Assembly: GCA_005223045.1 (NCBI GenBank) | Contig: NJBM01000020.1 | Location: forward strand, 39,549 to 103,548 | Length of the DNA stretch: 64,000 nt | Source of the DNA: Planctomycetes bacterium B3_Pla | Lineage (GTDB): Bacteria > Planctomycetota > Phycisphaerae > Sedimentisphaerales > Anaerobacaceae | Direction of reading: 5' to 3' | Part shown: piece by piece, positions 58,294 to 64,000 of the stretch | Position numbering within the stretch: position 1 is the stretch's first letter | Layout of the letters: the number at the start of each line of letters is the position of its first letter | The notes under the pieces: model-generated | Seen by the model: only the letters and a program-made list of their open reading frames with translations | What the model was told of the DNA's origin: nothing | Databases searched by the model: none | Made by a program: the position numbers and the translations under genes

Positions 58294-61161
58294 TCACCTA
58301 CAGACGACTTCGACACAGCGTTTGCACAGGTCGGGATGCTCGCCGTTGGCGCCTACGCTGGGCCAATAATTCCAACATCGCTGACATTTTTCATAGGCAC
58401 TCTTCTGTGCGGCAACTGTTGTTTCACCTGCGACTTTTTGAAGCTTTACCTCACTGGCGATGCAAAGCGCTGAGAATTGATCGAGTCCGAATTCGTTCAG
58501 AATTGCGGCGTATTCTTCGTCACAGTTGATCGTTACGCACGCTTGTTGATTGCTGGCAATTTTCTTTTCCTGTCTTAGACCTTCGAGGACGCGCAGGACC
58601 TCGTCGCGCAGCGCCATCAGCTTTTGCCATTTCGGCTCACCACTCCTGCAATCAATAGAATCATCGACTCTCGGCATATCAGCCAAATGCACGCTCTTGA
58701 CGTCCTGAGACTTGAACTTCAGCGTGTCCCAGGCTTCTTCGGCCGTGTGCACTAAGATAGGCGCCAGCATCCGAACCAGGGCGTCGAGGATGTTGTACAT
58801 AGCGGTCTGGGCGCTTCGGCGGGATGGGCTGTCGGCGGCGTCGCAATACATCCGGTCCTTGAGCACGTCCATGTAGATGCTGCTCATCTCGACCGTGCAG
58901 AAATTGTAAATGAGTGAAAAGACCTTGTGAAAGACGAAGTTGTCGTACGCCTCGGTGACATTGGCGATCAGCTTCTGCAACTGCTGCATCGCCCACTTGT
59001 CTATATCGAGCATCCGGTTGTAGGCGACGTTCATCGACTTCGGATCGAAATCGTCGATGTTGCCGAACAAGTATCGCAGCGTATTCCTGATCTTACGGTA
59101 GGCGTCCTGCGTCCGTCCTATTATCTCGTCGTTGCAGCGGATATCTTCCTGATAATTGATGCTGGAGACCCACAACCGCAGAATGTCGGAGCCGTACTTG
59201 GCCACCTCTTCCTGGGCGTTCACATAATTACCTAACGACTTCGACTGCTTCATTCCCTTCTCATCGACGGTGAAGCCGTGCGTCAGGACGCTCTTGAAAG
59301 GCGGCTTGCCTGTCGCTCCCAATCCCGGCAGCAGTGACAGTTGGAACCAGCCGCGATGCTGGTCCGAGCCTTCGAGATACAAATCGACCGGCACGGGCCA
59401 ACCGGTTTCTTTCACGCAGACGCTGTACCAACTGCAGCCGGACTCGAACCAGACGTCGAAGATGTTCTCTTCCTTTTGCAGCTCATCCAGCACAAATCCT
59501 TCCGGCAGATTGAAATCGTCGCCTAAAATCTGCCGGGGTGTATCGGTGAACCAACTGTTCGAGCCGTGTTCGGCGGTGTATTTGGCCACGGCCAGCACGG
59601 ATTCTTTCGTCAGCAGCGACCGGCCGGCGGCGTTTACAAAAACGGGGATCGGCAGACCCCAACTGCGCTGCCTGCTGATGCACCAGTCTGGTCTCGATTC
59701 GAGCATCCCGGCGATACGTTTTTCGCCCCATGTGGGTATCCATTTAACATCTTTGATGCTCTGAAGCGCCAGATCACGCAGGTTCCTGCCCTCGCCGGGC
59801 AGTTCCTTATCGACGCCGACGAACCACTGCTCGGTCGCCCGGAAAATGACCGGCCCCTTGCTGCGCCAGCAATGGGGATAGCTGTGCGTTATCTCGCCCT
59901 GGGCGAACAGCAGCCCTTTTTGCTGCAAATCGTTGTTCACGACGGCGTCCACATCCAGCACGTTTAATCCCCGCAGCCACTCCGGCACGGTCTGGTCGTA
60001 TCGGCCATCGTCCATTACCGGTGAATAGACGGCCAAACCGTACTTCTGCCCGGACATGTAGTCTTCGACCCCGTGACCCGGAGCTGTGTGTACAAGCCCC
60101 GTGCCATCTTCGGTCGTCACGTAATTGGCGAGCAGGACCATATAAGCATCTTTGTCCGTCGGGTTCTTTTCCACGAACGGATGCTCATAGCGAAGCCCTT
60201 CGAGTTCGCTGCCTTTAACTACCCGATTTGGATCAACAAAGAACTTTCCGGGTTCTAATTCACCTTGGCCAACTATTTGCATGACACGTTCAGCAGCAAC
60301 TATGGAGATAAATTTGTGTCCATGCTTTTCATAGTTAACTATTACGGCATAATCGAGATTAGGATGGACCGCAATAGCCAGATTCGCCGCCAATGTCCAG
60401 GGCGTGGTCGTCCATATCATAAAGCAGACCTTTGCATTTTGAGCCTCATCCTGCTTCACCAATCCAAGTTCAATGAGTTTGTCAATACTCTCTTTTGCGA
60501 CGGGAAAATTCACGAAAATGCTCGGCGATGAAATGCCCTTATACTCCAGCTCCGCTTCGGCCAGTGCCGTCTCACACCCGATGGACCAGTGAATCGGCTT
60601 GAGCTGTTTATAGACCAGTCCTTTGTCCACCATCTCTGCGAAAACTTCCAGTATCCCGCCCTCGTATGACGGCTTGAACGTAAGATACGGATTGCCAAAA
60701 TCGCCGAACACACCCAGTTCCTGAAACTGCCGGCTCTGGGTTTTGACGTATTTGCTCGCGTATTTGTAGCAGAGCTTGCGGATGTCGAGCTTACCCATCT
60801 CGCGCACCTTTTCGCCCAGCTCTGTGACGACCTTCGACTCGATGGGCAGGCCGTGACAATCCCAGCCCGGCACGTAAGGCGCATCGAAGCCGGCCATCGT
60901 CTTGGACTTAATGACAAAATCCTTTAGGACCTTATTTGTAACGGTCCCCATGTGAATGTCGCCGTTCGCATAGGGAGGCCCGTCGTGCAGGATGTACAAC
61001 GGAGCTCCACTCCGCGCCTCTCGGATTGTGCCGTAAATATTCTCCCTGGCCCATTTTTTCCGCAACTGCGGCTCACGCTGGGTCAGATTGGCCTTCATGG
61101 AAAAGCCTGTCTTCGGGAGATTCAGTGTATCACGATAACCTTTTGTCTTTTTTTCCGACAT
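58294..61161 (-). CDS. ileS: isoleucyl-tRNA synthetase
   Basis: Charges tRNA-Ile. The 955-residue protein starts at 61161 with GAGGA 8 nt upstream. Class I synthetase features: ILHDGPPYANGDIHMGT (HIGH motif as HMGT, 70-73), PGWDCHGLPIE, the editing domain (IWTTTPWTLAANLAI; YVTTEDGTGLVHTAPGHG), WFESGCSW, and GMKQSKSLGN in place of KMSKS (K638-S642 reads KQSKS). The C-terminal zinc finger is present (CQRCWNYWP and CKRC). It is probably the only ileS here. It ends next to a palindromic repeat. Confidence 0.95.
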   Translation of the reverse strand: MSEKKTKGYRDTLNLPKTGFSMKANLTQREPQLRKKWARENIYGTIREARSGAPLYILHDGPPYANGDIHMGTVTNKVLKDFVIKSKTMAGFDAPYVPGWDCHGLPIESKVVTELGEKVREMGKLDIRKLCYKYASKYVKTQSRQFQELGVFGDFGNPYLTFKPSYEGGILEVFAEMVDKGLVYKQLKPIHWSIGCETALAEAELEYKGISSPSIFVNFPVAKESIDKLIELGLVKQDEAQNAKVCFMIWTTTPWTLAANLAIAVHPNLDYAVIVNYEKHGHKFISIVAAERVMQIVGQGELEPGKFFVDPNRVVKGSELEGLRYEHPFVEKNPTDKDAYMVLLANYVTTEDGTGLVHTAPGHGVEDYMSGQKYGLAVYSPVMDDGRYDQTVPEWLRGLNVLDVDAVVNNDLQQKGLLFAQGEITHSYPHCWRSKGPVIFRATEQWFVGVDKELPGEGRNLRDLALQSIKDVKWIPTWGEKRIAGMLESRPDWCISRQRSWGLPIPVFVNAAGRSLLTKESVLAVAKYTAEHGSNSWFTDTPRQILGDDFNLPEGFVLDELQKEENIFDVWFESGCSWYSVCVKETGWPVPVDLYLEGSDQHRGWFQLSLLPGLGATGKPPFKSVLTHGFTVDEKGMKQSKSLGNYVNAQEEVAKYGSDILRLWVSSINYQEDIRCNDEIIGRTQDAYRKIRNTLRYLFGNIDDFDPKSMNVAYNRMLDIDKWAMQQLQKLIANVTEAYDNFVFHKVFSLIYNFCTVEMSSIYMDVLKDRMYCDAADSPSRRSAQTAMYNILDALVRMLAPILVHTAEEAWDTLKFKSQDVKSVHLADMPRVDDSIDCRSGEPKWQKLMALRDEVLRVLEGLRQEKKIASNQQACVTINCDEEYAAILNEFGLDQFSALCIASEVKLQKVAGETTVAAQKSAYEKCQRCWNYWPSVGANGEHPDLCKRCVEVVCR

Positions 61162-61240
61162 CTGACAAATCCTCAAATCAAGAATGTAAACCACGTAACA
61201 TAAGCGTACCGGAACCTTCTGTCAAGGCCGGCTGCATGAC

Positions 61241-62020
61241 CTATTTCCGTGCAAACACGTTGATCCTCCGGAACGTCTCGAAACACGTCCCGTCGTCCTG
61301 AACGGTCTCTTCAATCATCCGTTCAACCACAATGTCGCGGAAACGCTGCTTGTCCGTCCCGGCAACACAAGGTAAGAACGGAACAAGGCTTGGCTGGTCA
61401 ATCCACCTGACCATCGCTTCGATGCTCTCGAAATATCTATCGGCGTTCTCACCCCACACTTTCTTCTCGGCGAAAGACGCCTCGTCCAGCAGTGCACGAT
61501 ACTGTTCTACAGACGGCATGAACCAGGGCCAGTCAAACTCGTCAAAATAACCTGTGTAGTCTCCTTCCGACATCACTTCTCGCAAAATTCTGATCAGATT
61601 CGAGCAGTTGCCCTCGCCTGCGAACTGAAATCGTGCCGCACCGCTGTTGTTCAAACTCTTGAACACATTCACCAGCAGCTTACTGTGGTCCTTAATCCAA
61701 TGAAGCGTAGCATTGGAAAAAACGACATCGAACTGAGATTCAAAGTCCATCGCGTCAATATCGAGCAGCTCAAATCGCAAGTTTACCCCGGCGTGGTCTT
61801 TTCGTGCCGTCTCGATCATGCTTTCCGAGCCGTCAATTCCCAAAACTGCCCCATCAGGCACGAGGGCCGCCAGTTCGGCAGTCAGCGCGCCGTGGCCGCA
61901 ACCGAGGTCCAGAATCCTCTCGTCACCTCTAAGCTGCAACTCCGAAATCAGCGTCTTTCCCCACGCCTTCTGCTGGCCCGAAGCCTGCTTGTATTTCTCG
62001 CCGTCAAATTCAAACTTCAT
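61241..62020 (-). CDS. SAM-dependent methyltransferase, Tam-like
   Basis: A 259-residue class I methyltransferase similar to trans-aconitate methyltransferase. Motif I is ERILDLGCGHGALTAEL, motif II region VLGIDGSESMIETARKD, and the post-motif VVFSNATLHWIKDHSKLL. The C-terminal part (YTGYFDEFDWPWFMPSVEQYRALL) resembles the Tam substrate region. The substrate is unknown. It lies 79 bp upstream of ileS on the same strand, and 85 bp downstream of a minus-strand terminator-like hairpin. Confidence 0.85.
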   Translation of the reverse strand: MKFEFDGEKYKQASGQQKAWGKTLISELQLRGDERILDLGCGHGALTAELAALVPDGAVLGIDGSESMIETARKDHAGVNLRFELLDIDAMDFESQFDVVFSNATLHWIKDHSKLLVNVFKSLNNSGAARFQFAGEGNCSNLIRILREVMSEGDYTGYFDEFDWPWFMPSVEQYRALLDEASFAEKKVWGENADRYFESIEAMVRWIDQPSLVPFLPCVAGTDKQRFRDIVVERMIEETVQDDGTCFETFRRINVFARK

Positions 62021-62063
62021 CTGTTAATTCCACATTTGTTGCGATCTCTGCCTAATTCAATAG

Positions 62064-62085
62064 ATCCCTCGGCTGCGCTCGGGAT
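62064..62085. repeat. dispersed palindromic repeat ATCCCTCGG...
   Basis: ATCCCTCGGCTGCGCTCGGGAT, an imperfect palindrome of a kind widely scattered in bacterial genomes (general knowledge). It lies in the leader region of the Tam-like methyltransferase gene. Confidence 0.45.
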
Positions 62086-62107
62086 GACGTCCGTGAAATC
62101 TGCGGCA

Positions 62108-62147
62108 ATAAAAAAAGCCTTCCAAAGTCTGCTGCTCTGGAAGGCTT
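62108..62147 (-). terminator. Rho-independent terminator-like hairpin, minus strand
   Basis: A perfect 10-bp stem (62115-62124 with 62138-62147; AAGCCTTCCA/TGGAAGGCTT) with a 13-nt loop. On the minus strand it is followed by a T-run opposite the As at 62110-62116. No protein gene reads into it from the right on the minus strand, so it may end a short RNA or attenuate the methyltransferase gene. Confidence 0.6.
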
Positions 62148-62475
62148 GTCATTACCTGGCTCTATAGCTTTCTCAGGGCAGCTTCATTTTCTCCGCAAAA
62201 ATTATAATAATCGCAATGTTCCTGAGACCGTTCATAAGTTCCCAACTCAATGTACAATACCAATCGAAAATCAACATTCGCAAATCGACACTACACCATT
62301 ACTCGACCAATGTCAAGCGAAAGTTTAGGAAATGTTTGGTCCCAAAACCTGCTTTGGGGCGTTCAGCCCGGCTCTGGAAAGAACGCTTGAGGCCTGCTTT
62401 GTTTGTTGTTACATTCTTGAGCGTCGTTACAGAGCTATAAGCAGAGGCGGATTCAAAACATGTAGGGAGATGATA
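62148..62475. other. 328-bp region without a gene; -10-like box
   Basis: AT-rich sequence between the minus-strand terminator and the SGNH-like gene. A TATAAT on the minus strand (62201-62206) without a good -35 could start a transcript ending at the hairpin, about 85-90 nt long. On the plus strand the region before 62476 is open but not protein-like until the signal peptide. No promoter is clear for the plus strand. Confidence 0.35.
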
Positions 62476-63756
62476 ATGACCGGCATCGGCACTTATAATA
62501 GAACGGCGGTAATTGCGGCTTTGTTGTTGCTTGCCGGCGTCTGCTCGGCTGAGTACGACGTGTACTGCATCGGCAGCAGCTACACTATCGACCATCAGTA
62601 CATCAAATCCATGGCCGATTCGGCGGGCATTCCCCTCAAGTCCGGCCGCAGCGAGATAGGCGGCAACATGAACAGTGTCCGGCAGCGTGCCGCAGGCAGA
62701 CCTCTTGATGGGGGTAATCCGCTCCATGAACTGGCAACGGGTACTGTAGATGTCCTGGCGATGACAGCGACGCGTCCCTGGCGCTACACCGAGGTCGAAG
62801 CGGGAGCCTGCGCGTATTTCAGTGAACTGCTCTTGAAGCACAATCCGAACGCCCACATTTTCATCCATGATTACTGGACCGTTTCTCCACCGGACAGGTC
62901 GCTCTATCCGGAACTGCACGGCTGGGACAACGTGCGGGGCATGAATCTGGGCGCGATCAAGATAGTCAACCTGATGGCCAACAAGCTCAACCACAAAGTG
63001 TACATCATCCCAATAGGTACGGCCGTTCAGGTCATGAGAGAGAAAATCGCCGCCGGCGATTTGGATCGCTACAAACATCCTGATGATTTGATGAGTGACA
63101 GCATCCATCTCAGTGAGATGGGTCGTTACATTCAGGCCTGTCTTACATTCTGCGGCGCTTACCGGTATGACGTCCGCAAGCTGCCGGGCGACGTGGTCGG
63201 CGGCAGGGGCCGGCGCAGATTGAAATTCAGCCCCCGCGATGCGAAGGTCATCCACCAGGTAGTTTACGAGACGGTACGCAATACGCCCTATTCGGGGTGG
63301 TACAAAAATGAGCCGGACGGCCTCGATGCGTACCTGAAACACCTGCAGGCGAGCCTGAAAAACTGGGAGTCCTTCGACAAAATGCACCCGGCCTCCGGCA
63401 CGGGCGCCTTTACAGGCGACAACGGCATCAAATGGACCTACACCAACGTCAGCACCGGCAAGGACGGAGAGATTTTGACTGACGCCTTTATAATTATGCG
63501 CAACGGCTCATCGCTATCGGCAACCATCTCCGGCGGCATAGCCGACCTGCATTTTGCCATGTACAAGGGGGCCGAAATTGAAGTAGCAGTTGACGGCAAG
63601 TCGATGGGAACATTCAAACCCATCCGAGAGGGCGGCTGGAACAACCATTATTTCAAAATCAAGGACCTAAACAAGACCGGCGACGTGAAAGTAGAATTCA
63701 CCTGCACAAGCCGTCAAGCAATCATGGATAACATCTCATGGACAATCCCTGATTAG
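62476..63756 (+). CDS. exported SGNH-hydrolase-like protein
   Basis: A 426-residue exported protein. The ATG at 62476 has TAGGGAG 6 nt upstream and starts a signal peptide (RTAVIAALLLLAGVCSA). The mature part opens with YDVYCIGSSYT, equivalent to the GDSxT block I of SGNH esterases, and DSIHLSEMG (D208, H211) matches the block V Asp-His pair. The C-terminal 110 residues form a beta-rich domain (WTYTNVSTGKDGEIL, KVEFTCTSRQAIMDNISW) of unknown type, possibly carbohydrate-binding. A carbohydrate esterase is a reasonable guess given the neighbouring glycosidases. It is not clearly part of an operon. Confidence 0.75.
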   Translation: MTGIGTYNRTAVIAALLLLAGVCSAEYDVYCIGSSYTIDHQYIKSMADSAGIPLKSGRSEIGGNMNSVRQRAAGRPLDGGNPLHELATGTVDVLAMTATRPWRYTEVEAGACAYFSELLLKHNPNAHIFIHDYWTVSPPDRSLYPELHGWDNVRGMNLGAIKIVNLMANKLNHKVYIIPIGTAVQVMREKIAAGDLDRYKHPDDLMSDSIHLSEMGRYIQACLTFCGAYRYDVRKLPGDVVGGRGRRRLKFSPRDAKVIHQVVYETVRNTPYSGWYKNEPDGLDAYLKHLQASLKNWESFDKMHPASGTGAFTGDNGIKWTYTNVSTGKDGEILTDAFIIMRNGSSLSATISGGIADLHFAMYKGAEIEVAVDGKSMGTFKPIREGGWNNHYFKIKDLNKTGDVKVEFTCTSRQAIMDNISWTIPD

Positions 63757-63839
63757 CTCCATGCCTGCGTGATATCGCGATGGGCAAACTTCCTGCCGCA
63801 GATCCCGTCCTGTATGAGACTAAGGGCATACAATACTAG

Positions 63840-63880
63840 GGACAGTCACCGTACTCTGTTATCGTAAATAGGTGACAGTG
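63840..63880. repeat. inverted repeat ACAGTCACC...GGTGACAGT
   Basis: GGGACAGTCACC and AATAGGTGACAGTG form an imperfect inverted repeat with a 20-nt centre. It lies in the 244-bp end region that contains no complete gene. Confidence 0.4.
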
Positions 63881-63882
63881 GG

Positions 63883-63912
63883 GCTGTTGAAAAAGCTGGC
63901 TTTTTCCACAGC
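63883..63912. repeat. hairpin, possible insertion-sequence end
   Basis: GCTGTTGAAAAAGC, TG, GCTTTTTCCACAGC: 14-bp arms with one mismatch. The GGGCTGTTGAAAAAG-like start resembles the terminal sequence of some insertion sequences (general impression). Since it sits just past a truncated frame, it may mark an IS boundary. Confidence 0.4.
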
Positions 63913-63924
63913 TCCGCTTGTTAG

Positions 63925-64000
63925 TCATGCGGCTTTTTTCCAAACAAAGTTTCTCCCAAAGTCGGCAGGAAATTCACTCATCCCAACACTAAACCGTTTG
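63925..64000 (-). CDS. 3' end of an unidentified gene, possibly a transposase
   Basis: On the minus strand a frame open to the window edge reads KRFSVGMSEFPADFGRNF then VWKKAA and a stop. Only 24 codons are visible. Its position next to a terminal-like inverted repeat suggests the C-terminus of a transposase, but the family cannot be named from this. Confidence 0.3.
   Translation of the reverse strand, partial: KRFSVGMSEFPADFGRNFVWKKAA

Noticed and set aside
62299..63387. 362-codon minus-strand open frame
   Set aside because: Antisense to the SGNH-like gene and crosses its signal peptide region; no domain seen.
1..64000. tRNA, rRNA or CRISPR loci
   Set aside because: I looked for T-loop-like GGTTCGAATCC words, conserved rRNA segments and regular spaced repeats and found none that hold up.

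Overview
The window reads as a chromosome segment of a Gram-negative, LPS-making member of the Planctomycetota, most likely Phycisphaerae/Sedimentisphaerales. This is an inference from gene content. The mix is DUF1080 proteins, Gfo/Idh/MocA oxidoreductases and sulfatases with Tat leaders, an HzsA-related cytochrome, FG-GAP and BNR repeat proteins, a URO-D-like protein, DUF4962/heparinase, GH10 and GH31, together with lpxD and lpxI. No rRNA or tRNA gene and no CRISPR array was seen, so the placement rests on protein families alone.

Layout. 1-3271: two tandem ABC-2-type permease genes, the first cut by the window edge. 3292-4413: a MalK-type ATPase without visible permeases. 4515-9559: an alcohol dehydrogenase and an SDR, then the complete dTDP-L-rhamnose set rfbA-rfbC-rfbD-rfbB. 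9626-17523: a surface-glycan cluster with three glycosyltransferases and five methyltransferases. Its AT-rich centre (about 11.7-13.8 kb) holds gene relics that record an insertion. 17663-20914: a secreted BNR/Asp-box protein. 20961-25976 (minus): lipid A and LPS genes, namely a two-domain WaaP/Kdo-kinase-like protein, lpxI, lpxD and a GT9 glycosyltransferase, the last coupled to an FG-GAP protein (to 28371). 28545-33590: a secreted glycosidase, twin glycine-zipper lipoproteins, a transglutaminase-TPR protein and a DUF1080 lipoprotein. 33603-43200 (minus): MATE, DUF167 and rhodanese, then an apparent carbohydrate operon of URO-D-like protein, Gfo/Idh/MocA oxidoreductase, DUF1080-epimerase fusion, fatty acid hydroxylase and sulfatase. 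43398-43903: a DUF4160/DUF2442 pair whose first gene is frameshifted. 43982-48993 (minus): NUDIX, pyrD, M14 peptidase and a DUF4962/heparinase-like lyase, closely packed. 49147-54337: a second GT9, an HzsA-related three-heme protein and a DUF362 protein. 54588-58197 (minus): GH31 and GH10, bracketed by copies of a palindromic repeat. 58294-62020 (minus): ileS and a methyltransferase. 62476-63756: an SGNH-like secreted protein. The right edge carries repeats and a possible insertion-sequence end.

How it fits together. One half of the window builds cell-surface polysaccharide and LPS (activated rhamnose, glycosyltransferases, methyl decorations, lipid A acylation, heptosyltransferase-like enzymes). 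The other half degrades external polysaccharide (xylanase, alpha-glycosidase, polysaccharide lyase, sulfatase, and a probable 3-keto-glycoside oxidation/cleavage route). The most distinctive items are the DUF1080-epimerase fusion in its operon, the tandem kinase fusion beside lpxI/lpxD, the fossil insertion scar around the TylF-like methyltransferase, and the palindromic repeat family, which has duplicated the 3' end of the xylanase gene.
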